DNA of 64,000 nucleotides from Odontesthes bonariensis (GCF_027942865.1 NC_134510.1:11932743-11996742), one strand, 5' to 3'; shown: positions 1 to 8,692, counted from the stretch's first letter. Numbers and translations are program-made. Notes: generated from the sequence alone by a model not told the origin.

Positions 1-117
1 AGCAAAGAAATGGGAAGCAATTAGGAGTGCTGTTAATTTCGTGTCACCTGTAGTTGTCACCGAAATAATAAAAAAAAGAAATGGTTTAATATGAAAATAG
101 CTTTTAAAAAAAGACGT

Positions 118-472
118 TGTCACAGCCACTGCTGCAACTCCAGGGCCAGCTTAAGTGTTTCTTTTCTTTTCCTGGTTTTTCCTTCCACCAGCAGGAGGGG
201 ATGCCATGCTGCCATGACACACCAGTTTTCTATTGTTTGTTAATTATTCTTCCTTCTATAAATATTTGGTTGCTTCCCCTTTTCTTTGCCAGATTGTTTT
301 TGCATTAGCTGCGTTATCCTGGTCTTTCAGAGTTATCGTCTTGTTTCATGTTTTTGGAATTTTGGAATATTGGATTACGTCATCCTAAAATAAATATACT
401 TTGGAAAACCATCTACTTCACCTGTCTCTGTGTTTCCGCTCCGGGGTCCACACTTCTCATCAAATCGTGACA
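118..472 (+). mobile_element. Solo LTR, about 355 bp (Ty3/Gypsy-like)
   Basis: The stretch begins TGTCACAG and ends TCGTGACA, so it has TG...CA ends within a short imperfect inverted repeat. The 5-bp sequence GACGT flanks it directly on both sides (113-117 and 473-477), a perfect target-site duplication. An AATAAA signal lies in its second half. No internal region is attached, so this is a solo LTR left by recombination between two LTRs. The Gypsy assignment is inferred from length, ends and duplication size. It is a non-coding fossil; strand is set by the AATAAA signal. Confidence 0.75.
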
Positions 473-477
473 GACGT

Positions 478-659
478 CTCGCCATGGGCAGGCGCTCGGT
501 GACTGCAACTAAAGCCGTGCAATCAGTTGTTGCTTCATTATGATTTTTAGTGTCTGTGTATTCTCAGTTTTTAATATGTCTACTTCTGTTTAGATGTGAT
601 GTAGTAGTGGTTTTGTCTGGTCTCGTGTGCACTGCTTTCGTGTCCCTGATGGTCTAGTG
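478..659. other. Spacer, nothing recognised
   Basis: T-rich unique sequence between the solo LTR and the hAT element. I see no gene, tRNA or clear repeat in it. The last 8 bases (652-659) should be the hAT target site, but the matching copy on the far side was not found. Confidence 0.4.
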
Positions 660-2815
660 CAGACCTGGGCATTGTACGGCCCCCGGGCCGCATACGGCCC
701 TTTGGTTGACTCTGACCGGCCCGTGTAAGGTTAATTGGAAATTACAAAGTAAAAATATTTTCTTATTTTACCTGATGCATGGACTGAAGCTGCATTTTAT
801 TTTTATTTTGAAGTTGTTTTTTATTCACGTACATGATGATGTAAAACGTATATCGAGACATGCACATGATTGGATCGTTGTCACTAGCAAGTCACAAGAC
901 GACTTTAGCCCTCAGAAATGTCTGCTCATGCTAAAAAAAGAAAGGTAGATACCGAATGCAGGGTTTTCAACAAAAATTGGACTGCTAAGTATTTATTTAC
1001 TGAAGTCAGAGGTAAAGCCGTGTGTTTAGTTTGCAGGGAGCAGATCGCCGTGTTTAAGGACTACAATTTGAGTCAGCATTAGGAGACGAAACAAGCGAAG
1101 AAATTCAAGAACGTGACTGATGCTGAAAGGGCACGGACATCGGAAGCTTTGCTAGCTAAACTGCAAAAGCAGCAAGGCTTTTTTACCAAGCTTCACACAT
1201 CCAGGGATGCAGCAACCAAGACCAGCTTTGTGATATCCCACAAAATCGCTAAAAACAGTAAGCCATTCTCGGAGGAGGAGTTCATCAAAGAGTGCTTGGT
1301 GGACTCTTCAGCACTAATATGCCCTGAACAAAAAGAAGCATTTGAGAAAGTCCCGCTCTCCAGGCGAACCATGACGAGAAGGGTCGAGGACATATCGGGG
1401 AATCTGGAGCTTCAGCTGCAACGTGAAGTGGCAACTTTTGACTTTTTCTCCTTGGCTTTGGACGAAAGCTGTGATGTCCGTGACACAGCCCAGTTACTAG
1501 TATTTGTCCGCGGGATAACGCCGGACTTCAAGATTACAGAGGAGCTGGCAGCAATGCGGTCGATGAAAGGGACGACTACAGGGAGCGATCTCTTCACGGA
1601 GGTAAATGCGTGCATGGACACACTGGGACTGAAATGGGACAGACTGGCAAGTGTCACAACGGACGGTTGTCCAAATCTTACAGGGAAAAATGTGGGACTT
1701 TTAAAACGTATGCAAGATAAAGTGACTGAAATCGACACAGATCAGAAATAGGTATTTTTGCATTGTATTATACACCAACATGTGTTGTGCAAGTCACTGC
1801 TAAAAATGAACCATGTTATTGATGTTGTTACTAAAATAGTAAACTTCATCAGGGCACGGGCATTAAATCACAGACAGTTTGTCGCACTTTTGGAGGACCA
1901 TGAGTCTGAGCATAGTGACATCGGCTACCACACAGCTGTCAGATGGCTCAGTCTGGGCAAAGTGCTAAAAAGAGTTTGGGACCTGAAAACAGAGATTCGA
2001 GAGTTTTGTCAGATGAAAGGCAAAGACATCCCAGAGCTCTCAGATGAGAACTGTATGGCAGATTTTGCATTTGCTGTTGATGTGACTGCACTGATGAATG
2101 AACTGAACACCAAACTGCAAGGCAGGGGCCTTTTTGTTCATGAAATGCACACCCTGGTGAAGGCTTTCATGAGAAAGATGCTGTTTCTTTCAAGCCAAGT
2201 GGAGAGCAACAATCTCACTCACATGCAAACCCTGAAAGAAGTCACACCATCAGCTGATCACCTCCACAGGTACTCATCCATGTTAGGAGCATTGCATTGT
2301 GAGTTTTTAAGGAGATTTGAAGATCTCAGAACAATCGAGGATGAAATGCACATGATTTCCTCTCCCTTTACCTGCAGTGTGGATAATGCACCCAGTGATG
2401 TTCAGCTGGAACTCATTGACCTGCAGTCTGATGCAGTACTGGCAGAGCACTGCTGGATTTCTACTCTTCTCTCAAGGAGGAGACCTTTCCAAACATGAAG
2501 AGACATGCTCAGAAGATGTTGGTTCTCTTTGGCTCTGCCTACATATGTGAACAAACATTTTCAATGATGAAGTTTACGAAGTCCAGGTATAGATCATCTC
2601 TCACTGACGATCATCTGTCAGCTGTGCTTCGCATCTCCACCTCAGATATTCAACCTGACTTCGATGCACTCGTTAAAGGCCTACAGAAAGGTGATTTTTT
2701 GCACAAAACTGAAATAGCAGATCGATTCCTTATATACCATGGAATTTTTTTATGATTTTAAAATAAATTTAGGCCCCTGGATAGTCCTGATTAGGCCCAA
2801 TAAACTATCACCACA
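660..2815 (+). mobile_element. hAT DNA transposon, GTF2IRD2-like, 3' end lost
   Basis: The 5' end is placed at CAGACCTGGGCA, followed by GC-rich subterminal repeats of GGCCC/GGGCC type, as in hAT elements of the GTF2IRD2/Charlie group. The transposase remnant fills 918-2755. No inverse copy of the terminal repeat is seen after the coding part, so the 3' end is truncated or replaced and the right boundary is approximate. Confidence 0.7.
918..2755 (+). pseudogene. hAT transposase pseudogene (GTF2IRD2/ZBED-like)
   Basis: The reading frame starts MSAHAKKRKVD with a basic nuclear-localisation-like stretch, then a BED-type finger with C-x2-C (CLVC) and a following histidine. The RNase H-like core is recognisable: LALDES with the first catalytic aspartate near 1459, TTDGCPNLTG near 1660 with the second, then HCIIHQHVLC and RWLSLGKVLKRVW. 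The C-terminal hAT dimerisation region has CEQTFS (catalytic glutamate), KSRYRSSLTDDHL and AVLRIST. Family members are about 600 residues, and this copy covers nearly that. It is dead: in-frame TAG at 1080-1082 where the finger's second half begins, TAG at 1749-1751, and a frame change near 2440-2460 with roughly 20 residues apparently missing. Related host genes (GTF2IRD2, ZBED5, FAM200) are domesticated, but these breaks argue for a plain transposon copy. Confidence 0.85.
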
Positions 2816-2830
2816 TTTGACTCGAATAGC

Positions 2831-2878
2831 CCGCCATTTGGCAAACCGGAAGTAGCAGACGACAGGTGCGTGACGTCA
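2831..2878 (+). promoter_or_regulatory. TATA-less promoter-like cluster: YY1-, ETS- and CRE-like sites
   Basis: Within 90 bp upstream of the ATG at 2916 lie a CCGCCATTTG element (YY1-like on the reverse strand), ACCGGAAGT at 2845-2853 (ETS consensus) and the perfect CRE palindrome TGACGTCA at 2871-2878. This combination is typical of vertebrate TATA-less housekeeping promoters. Function is inferred from motifs only. Confidence 0.5.
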
Positions 2879-2915
2879 CAAGTGCCAGCTGCTGGAACAA
2901 CCCCCAACAATCAAC

Positions 2916-3184
2916 ATGTCTGATACTAGTAGTTCTAGTAGCGAAGTCAGCAGTTTGCCAGACCTGGACAGCTTCTTCACGGCAAATTTCGATCCGAATA
3001 TTGTTGATGACAATGAAGAAGACAATGAAGAGCCTGAAGAAGAAACCGAGGAGGGATTGGGGCTAGAACCATACAGGTTCGAGCCAGCCATTGCCAGTGA
3101 CAGTGGGTCGGAGTCCGAGTCCGAGAGCAGTGGGGACGATGATGATGATCATGGTGATTTTGGTCGTCTTCAGAATGCCGATTG
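2916..3184 (+). CDS. First coding exon of a P2X7-like C-terminal-domain (P2XR-C type) protein
   Basis: The ATG at 2916 opens a frame of about 89 residues: a serine-rich start (MSDTSSSSSEV), a long acidic stretch rich in E and D, then GLGLEPYRFEP, a second acidic serine run, and GRLQNADW. The phrase EPYRFEP followed by an acidic run and NxDW is what I know from fish proteins annotated P2X purinoceptor 7-like, where W is followed by the cysteine-rich P2X7 C-terminal domain. The exon ends in a strong splice donor, ATTG|GTGAGC, splitting the W codon (phase 2). No following cysteine-rich exon is seen in the next 200 bp, where a BED-hAT exon and then the tRNA array begin, so the gene looks truncated or its next exon lies out of view. 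It could belong to a multicopy or transposon-associated family; whether it is expressed is unknown. Confidence 0.5.
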
Positions 3185-3394
3185 GTGAGCATACACTGTG
3201 TTTGGTCTAGGCCACGAGTCTGGACGATGTTGATGAGGCATAAATAATTTTGTCGAGAGGGATAAGCACTGCACTGACAACTGAAGCTAACTGACACTGA
3301 CAGCCTGTCAACACACTTTTTACACAGTGCCGGAGTCAGCGAGTGCAAACTGGAATGCTGGATCACAATTTTAATAGCTTCTTGTCAGACTTAC
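3185..3394. other. Intron-like sequence, nothing further recognised
   Basis: The stretch follows the plus-strand donor at 3185 and runs to the minus-strand donor at 3394. It would be the start of the intron of the P2X7-like exon and also the start of the intron of the opposing BED exon. No acceptor plus coding match for either gene was found. Confidence 0.35.
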
Positions 3395-3723
3395 CAGTGT
3401 CTAGCGTTTGTGATCGCTTTAGCCCGGTCGGATTGTGAAGGAAGGGGGCTGCTTAACGCGGTGATGACCGGTTGTTGAGCCGCTTTCAGTTTCACTCCTG
3501 TCAGTGAAACACCGGGGTGATATCGCTGCAAATACGTGGCCATGCTCGATGTGTTTCCACTGTTGTGTGGCTTTCTTGTACCACAGTGCCTACACACCGT
3601 CACGGTTTTATCCACCAACCTCTTTCCTTCTTCATTAAATTTGACAGGGAAGCCAAAATGCTCCCAAACAGGGGATTTAAATGACGTGGGGCGTTCAAGC
3701 TCCTCTGTTCCTCCGCTCGCCAT
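3395..3723 (-). pseudogene. BED zinc-finger hAT transposase, exon 1 (ZBED1/4-like)
   Basis: Read on the minus strand from ATG at 3723 in a good Kozak context (GTCATGG). The protein has MASGGTEELERP, then SPVWEHFGFPV, a CRHC zinc-knuckle pair, the NTSSMATYLQRYHPG block, and a serine/glutamine-rich linker. The exon ends in a textbook donor CACTG|GTAAGT (intron from 3394 downward), as in fish ZBED1-like hAT genes whose second exon carries the nuclease core. No such exon is found in the following sequence. The usual histidine of the THLRRHH-type zinc site is tyrosine here (TYLQRYH), so the finger probably binds zinc poorly. A relic exon is the best reading. Confidence 0.7.
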
Positions 3724-4164
3724 GACCACGCTGTGTTGCAGGTTAGGGGTTTTCTTTATGTCAGCTACGTGTTATGTCTGTGTGGTAACCTAGGCGACAG
3801 GTTTGTGTGGCAGCGCGAGTATATGGAAAAAGGACGTAGCACTAGAGGCAGCAGTTATCGTCACCGAAGTCTAGCCTACTTTTATTTTCCATGCCCACTG
3901 TTCTACATGTTGTACGCTGAGGACAATAAATCACAAACGAGCCATAGGACTGTTTGCTTATTGAGGAGGGAACTGTTGCAGACCTTTACCCAGAGCATGG
4001 AAAGTAGCTCTGTCCCTGGAACTAGCGGAATGGTAACGGCTGTGTGAGGACTGAACAAGCGCACAATTTTTTTTTCACAAATCAATCCGAGGATCATGTG
4101 TGTGCCGAACTGAAATAATTGATCCGAACGGATCACGGATCAATGATGATCCGTTGCACCACTA
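3395..4164 (-). mobile_element. 5' part of a BED-type hAT element
   Basis: The outer end near 4164 reads, on the minus strand, TAGTGGTGCAACGG, a hAT-like terminal sequence, followed by subterminal GATCCG/CGGATC repeats (4080-4150). Then comes an about 360-bp leader and the BED exon. The opposite terminus was not found, and the element probably was cut before the array formed or moved next to it. The left limit given is simply the end of recognisable sequence. Confidence 0.55.
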
Positions 4165-4394
4165 GCCTTCACCACTCAACAAGCATAATACAATGGTGGC
4201 AGCCAGGAAAACCCATGGCACCTGTGACGTCACACGGAAGCCCTGCCCCCAGTCTGGAATTCCAGGAAGGATTTCCAAGCGGCAAATTTCTGGGTTTATG
4301 AAATGTTTTGGTGTAGGGTCCAATGATCATTATTGTTCCTCTGTGTATGTATTATGATTATGTTTTGAGTGTAGTGTCAGCTTTCCAAAGGCCT
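4165..4394. other. Unique spacer with a CRE palindrome
   Basis: There is no gene in this stretch. A perfect TGACGTCA occurs at 4225-4232. The sequence joins the tRNA array abruptly at about 4393-4395, inside a tRNA-Leu gene. Confidence 0.4.
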
Positions 4395-4430
4395 TTAACG
4401 CAGCGCCTTAGACCGCTCGGCCATCCTGAC
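4395..4430 (-). pseudogene. tRNA-Leu fragment at array border
   Basis: Only the 5' half of the gene is present: acceptor 5' strand, D arm with A box, and the 5' side of the anticodon stem-loop up to the anticodon (AA-). The B box and 3' half are missing because the array starts here. It cannot make a tRNA. Confidence 0.85.
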
Positions 4431-4678
4431 TGCTAAAAGGAATATTTGACGACACTGTCGGCGGGCCCAGGCATCATTCCAGCGAATATGTGGGTCTGCG
4501 TTGTGTTCGTGTTGAAGGGGAATATTGACGAGGCATGCAGCTTCATGGAAGACTCTCCTTCTGTGATGGGACTGTGATAACAATTTCCCTGCACCTTGAA
4601 ACGGGACACGAAAATCTTATTTCACTCCTTGGCGATATTTGTCTTTTCATCTGACGACTGTGTCAGTCACACAGAAAT

Positions 4679-4750
4679 TCCTCGTTAGTATAATGGACAG
4701 TATCACTGCCTGTCACGCGGAAGATCGGGGTTCGATTCACCGACGGGGAG
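4679..4750 (+). tRNA. tRNA-Asp-GTC: tRNA-Asp (GTC), edge copy with stem changes
   Basis: A 72-nt gene with anticodon loop CTGTCAC. It has private changes: an anticodon stem reading ACTGC instead of TCCGC (a 27-43 mismatch), and ATTCACCG in the T arm, which breaks a T-stem pair and the last base of the B box. It is the most diverged Asp copy, as expected at an array edge, and is probably weak or inactive. Confidence 0.75.
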
Positions 4751-4990
4751 AGCTCGGTCTCTTATCAGCTGCCTGCCACCAAGTGATGATTGCTTTGATA
4801 CTCTCACCCATCTTCGGCCTAAATGTCAATAGCCCCCTTCAAATAGCCTAACATGATGCCAGGTTTCTTCGGTCAAAAGCCCTTTCCCGTTTACTATGGT
4901 GTTAAGTGCAAACCAAGACCTTATAATCAACAATGTGCCTTTTGCTAATGATTCTGTCCTGCCCAAAGCACTGTAGAAGGTTGTGACAAC

Positions 4991-7204
4991 TGTAACAGTC
5001 ACAGTGCCGTGTGGATTAAGAGTTTTTCAAACTTTGACAAAACCAACATTCCTGTGGGGGATGTTTACGTATGTGGATATAAACCAGATCTTCATTTTCT
5101 TTCCACAAAGGAAAAAGAGACAGAAACTGCCTAATTTACAACACCCTTAAGAGCTTTTGGGGAGTCAACTCACTCTTGGAAAAGTGGGAGACTTACTATC
5201 TTATCTAGACCATAACTCGAAAGTTGACACTTTAACACCCCTTTTCACCAGGAATCCGACCAGATGGCTATACATACGAACTGAGAAGACTCACTTGTAG
5301 TCAAATCTTAAACTATATTAAATGTGTTTGATAACCGTGTACAATTTCTTTCAGGTTTCCAGCTTGATCACAAGACGCATATAGAGACAATTTGTACGAT
5401 TCTGGCTTAAATATTGACAAAGAACTGATTTTGGTGGAAAATGCCCAACCTGCCTGATGGAACCACATTGCCCCCTAGTGGTCTGCAGTGTTGATTAGTT
5501 GAACATATAAATCCCAAAAGGACTCAGTAAAATGGATATAAAATGGACAATTATGCAGCTAGTAACTTCTAACGATGTCCCTTCGGTATCTATTTGGTAT
5601 TTGTTTAGTGTCCCCATTGTTAACACAGAAATTAGCATTGTGTAATTCACAATTCATATGTCACAATTTCATAGATATTCACCTGAATTTCGAAAGTCAT
5701 AATTGTCTTTATCATGTGTGTTATTTTGATGTCTTTGTATTACAAGTCTATGTTATATCTTTAATCTGCATATCTTAACAAGATGTGGTGTTTTCAGAAT
5801 CACCGAGACAAATGTTCTATGAGATGGGAGTAGTGGAGAAACACAGAATTCTTTGTCTAAATCCAGAAATCCCCCTAGCACAGATCACCTTACAGAGACA
5901 TGCACACAGTTCAAGCATGGCATTGGCTGAAAAAGTAGTGTAAGCCCCGCCTCCGAGAGTCAAAACCCGGAACAGCGGAAAACACAGGCTTTTTTGCCTC
6001 TTTGCTCTCTTGCCTTCTCCCCTTCTTGCGGCTCGTGTGCTCTGGCTCGCTTCAGGCGCCTGCGCTTGCCCTCTTGTGCCCTGGATCTTGTTCCAGAAGG
6101 GTTCCAACCCAGAGTTTCAGAAGAAGATTTGAGCAGAAAACAGCTGCTCAGAGAGTTTTAGAAATGGTTTAAGCAGAAGAGAAGAGCTCGCCGGAGTTTG
6201 GGAGTTTTCCCATAATCTCAGGAGAGAGCGGAAGGACGTGTGGATAACGATGCAGCGGACGACCGGAGGAGACCCTCCAGAACCCAGTGAGACCCCGGAG
6301 ACGAGAAAGAAAGACCCGAACAAAGATAAGAACAGAATGAAGTTTTCCTACCCAGAAAGCCAACTCCAAGCAACCTTTTATTAATCTTCTGTGAACTTAA
6401 GTTCACTTCATCAGAGAAAGCAGCAACGGACCAACTCTGACACAACGATGGATTTGATCATCCCACAGTAAAGCCCTCGACATCATCGTCCCCGTTTCCC
6501 GGTGAAAGAAGCAACTGAGAAGTCCGCTAAAGTCAGCCACCACAGCCAGGAAGGCCCAGAGAGCGGAAGAGAAATCCCCTCGGACCCGCGTGGCCGCTAC
6601 CATTGGTCCGAAACGACTGAACAGAACTTCAGCACAGTAAGACCGACCCGTTTTCACCTTAAAGTGGGTTTGATGGATGTCTCGAGGCTTTCACAGAATG
6701 ATAAATTAATCCGAAATGTCAGTACAGTATTTAGATTCAAATAGTCAGCCAACCCAAACTATTTGAATAAATCCAGTATTTTCCCATTCCCCATATTTTA
6801 TTTTATATTCACTAAGTGTTTTATATAATCACCCATATTCAATGCATCTCCCGTTTGTTTAAAGGTTCATGTCTAAGATCATATCATTGTAATAAACAGC
6901 TCATATATCTATATATATGTTATAATCACAGATTGTGTCGTATGCTTTCTTTACGTAATGTCTGTCCAACCAAACGAGAACTTCACGAAAGTAGCGAGAT
7001 ATGAGACTGAATATTAATTGAATATTAATTTAACACAAGGATCGTAAGATTTCGAACAGTTTTCCGACCTGACTGTGACTTAAAATTAAGTCAAAACCTA
7101 GGTTGGTGGTGCCCCTAAATTCGAGGTAAGGTTTATTTGAGACTGTAAGAACATCTCATAAATCCTTATATTTAATAGGTATATAAATACCCGGTAACGC
7201 TACA
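4991..7204. mobile_element. LTR-like insertion, about 2.2 kb, probably a large solo LTR
   Basis: The insertion begins TGTAAC and ends GCTACA, so it has TG...CA ends. The array sequence CAAC is duplicated at both sides (4987-4990 and 7205-7208), and excising it restores the 898-bp unit exactly. Inside are a GC-box-like CCCCGCCTCC near 5946 and an AATAAA-type site near 6767, consistent with promoter and polyadenylation parts of an LTR. No gag, pol or env similarity is recognised. Family is unassigned; TG/CA ends plus a 4-bp duplication fit a retroviral or Gypsy-like LTR. It is treated as a fossil and is younger than the array unit it splits. Confidence 0.6.
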
Positions 7205-7207
7205 CAA

Positions 7208-7226
7208 CACAGCTTGTTGAGCTGTG
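7208..7226. repeat. Hairpin in tail-to-tail spacer (CACAGCT-5-AGCTGTG), representative unit
   Basis: A perfect 7-bp inverted repeat with a TGTTG loop, recurring at 898-bp steps. The LTR-like element inserted immediately beside it. Its role is unknown. Confidence 0.6.
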
Positions 7227-7376
7227 GTCAGAAGATTCTCATGCAACAAGTGTCTTGGCTGTTGTTTAACAGGGCTCCTGAGGCAAACAAATAGTAGGCA
7301 TAGCATTTGGAAGCAAGAACTCTTCGGAGGTAAAGCGGCCACAATAATCTTTAAACTAGATGATGCAGTGGCAGAA

Positions 7377-7400
7377 TAGCAATACGACATGGTATTGCTA
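7377..7400. repeat. Hairpin TAGCAATAC-GACATG-GTATTGCTA, representative unit
   Basis: A perfect 9-bp inverted repeat about 60 bp beyond the 3' end of tRNA-Leu, present in every unit. Single changes in a few (for example near 10985 and at the right edge) weaken one pair. It is the strongest hairpin in the unit; function is unknown. Confidence 0.6.
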
Positions 7401-7433
7401 AGCAAGGAGTAAACTTGAGTTGCCTTGCCAGTG

Positions 7434-7437
7434 AAAA
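7434..7437 (-). terminator. Pol III terminator of tRNA-Leu, representative unit
   Basis: On the minus strand the first run of four T lies 25-28 nt past the tRNA 3' end (CATTTTC). In class C, A' and C' units a longer T/A tract sits at the same place, but its minus-strand T run is still four. Confidence 0.6.
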
Positions 7438-7461
7438 TGGTCCTCTAGGAGAACTCTGCAA

Positions 7462-7544
7462 TGTCAGAAGTGGGATTTGAACCCAATCCTCCAGGGGAGA
7501 CTGCGAACTTAACGCAGCGCCTTAGACTGCTCGGCCATCCTGAC
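7462..7544 (-). tRNA. tRNA-Leu-AAG: tRNA-Leu (AAG), class A variant, probably impaired
   Basis: An 83-nt type II tRNA gene. Compared with the standard body it has G18 to A in the D loop/A box (GAGCAGTC), T at 37 instead of a purine, and changes at 48-49 (ATTGGG) that break the first T-stem pair. Several core positions are hit at once, so function is doubtful. Confidence 0.75.
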
Positions 7545-7773
7545 TACTAAAAGGAATATTTGACGACACTGTCGGCGGGCCCAGGCATCATTCCAGCGAA
7601 TATGTGGGTCTGCGTTGTGTTCGTGTTGAAGGGGAATATTGACGAGGCATGCAGCTTCATGGAAGACTCTCCTTCTGAGTGATGGGACTGTGATAGCAAT
7701 TTTCCTGCACCTTGAAACGGGACACGAAAATCTTATTTCACTCCTTGGCGATAGTTGTCTTTTCATCTGACGA

Positions 7774-7790
7774 CTGTGTCAGTCACACAG
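7774..7790. promoter_or_regulatory. Inverted repeat CTGTGT-CAGTC-ACACAG just upstream of tRNA-Asp, representative unit
   Basis: A perfect 6-bp inverted repeat ending 4 bp before the first base of tRNA-Asp, so it covers the likely Pol III initiation and TFIIIB region. It is kept in essentially all units (a base differs before 41919). A role in transcription is inference only. Confidence 0.4.
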
Positions 7791-7794
7791 AAAT

Positions 7795-7866
7795 TCCTCG
7801 TTAGTATAATGGACAGTATCTCCGCCTGTCACGCGGAAGATCGGGGTTCGATTCCCCGACGGGGAG
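7795..7866 (+). tRNA. tRNA-Asp-GTC: tRNA-Asp (GTC), class A, intact
   Basis: A 72-nt gene matching the vertebrate tRNA-Asp closely. Acceptor TCCTCGT pairs with ACGGGGA and the discriminator is G73. The D arm has AATGG, anticodon stem TCCGC/GCGGA closes loop CTGTCAC (anticodon GTC), and the T arm is CGGGG-TTCGATT-CCCCG with a consensus B box. All stems pair. Asp identity elements G34, U35, C36, C38 and G73 are present. The CCA end is not encoded, as expected in eukaryotes. Confidence 0.93.
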
Positions 7867-7875
7867 AGCTAGGTC

Positions 7876-7879
7876 TTTT
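7876..7879 (+). terminator. Pol III terminator of tRNA-Asp, representative unit
   Basis: The first TTTT run lies 10 nt after the tRNA-Asp 3' end (GGTCTTTTATC). Class C units reach it through GAGAAAATGGGC instead of GAGAGCTAGGTC, but the run itself is kept. Confidence 0.7.
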
Positions 7880-8359
7880 ATCAGCTGCCTGCCACCAAGT
7901 GATGATTGCTTTGATACTCTCACCCATCTTCGGCCTAAATGTCAATAGCCCCCTTCAAATAGCCTAACATGAGGCCAGGTTGCTTCGGTAAAAAGCCCTT
8001 TCCCGTTTACTATGGTGTTAAGTGCAAACCAAGACCTTATAATCAACAATGTGCCTTTTGCTAATGATTCTGTCCTGCCCAAAGCACTGTAGAAGGTTGT
8101 GACAACACAGCTTGTTGAGCTGTGGTCAGAAGATTCTCATGCAACAAGTGTCTTGGCTGTTGTTTAACAGGGCTCCTGATGCAAACAAATAGTAGGCATA
8201 GCATTTGGTAGCAAGAACTCTTCGGAGGTAAAGCGGCAACAATAATCTTTAAACTAGATGATGCAGTGGCAGAATAGCAATACGACATGGTATTGCTAAG
8301 CAAGGAGTAAACTTGAGTTGCCTTGCCAGAGAAAATGGTCCTCTAGGAGATCTCTGCAA

Positions 8360-8442
8360 TGTCAGAAGTGGGATTTGAACCCACGACTCCAGGGGAGACT
8401 GCGACTTGAACGCAGCGCCTTAGACCGCTCGGCCATCCTGAC
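8360..8442 (-). tRNA. tRNA-Leu-CAA: tRNA-Leu (CAA), intronless, class B1
   Basis: The anticodon loop reads TTCAAGT, so the anticodon is CAA (codon UUG), one change (G36 to A) from the CAG form of the same body. Stems are intact, and the variable-arm base differs (GGAGTCGTGGG). Standard vertebrate tRNA-Leu-CAA genes carry an intron; this has none and has the Leu-CAG body, so it is an anticodon-shifted Leu-CAG gene. Confidence 0.85.
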
Positions 8443-8692
8443 TACTAAAAGGAATATTTGACGACACTGTCAGCGGGCCCAGGCATCATTCCAGCGAATA
8501 TGTGGGTCTGCGTTGTCTTCGTGTTGAAGGGGAATATTGACGAGGCATGCAGCTTCATGGAAGACTCTCCTTCTGAGTGATGGGACTGTGATAGCAATTT
8601 TCCTGCACCTTGAAACGGGACACGAAAATCTTATTTCACTCCTTGGCGATAGTTGTCTTTTCATCTGACGACTGTGTCAGTCACACAGAAAT

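Larger units (their letters stand above)
4395..4990 (+). repeat. Left edge unit of the 898-bp tRNA array (partial)
   Basis: It matches the array unit from the middle of the tRNA-Leu gene, through the head-to-head spacer and tRNA-Asp, into the tail-to-tail spacer. There it is cut by the LTR-like insertion. Removing the insertion and one duplicated CAAC gives exactly 898 bp between this tRNA-Asp (4679) and the next (7795), so the unit is part of the array and not a separate copy. Confidence 0.9.

Noticed and set aside
1193-1738. Minus-strand open frames opposite the hAT transposase
   Set aside because: They are mirror frames of the transposase coding sequence with no similarity of their own.
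2977-3366. Minus-strand frame of 129 residues over the P2X7-like exon
   Set aside because: It is a histidine/serine-rich antisense reading of the acidic GAT/GAC repeats, without any domain.
4991-7204. Coding capacity in the LTR-like insert
   Set aside because: Only short unrelated frames are seen; nothing resembles a retroelement or host protein.
7900-7990. C/D-box snoRNA in the tail-to-tail spacer (GTGATGATT resembles a C box)
   Set aside because: No CTGA D box at a suitable distance and no terminal stem.
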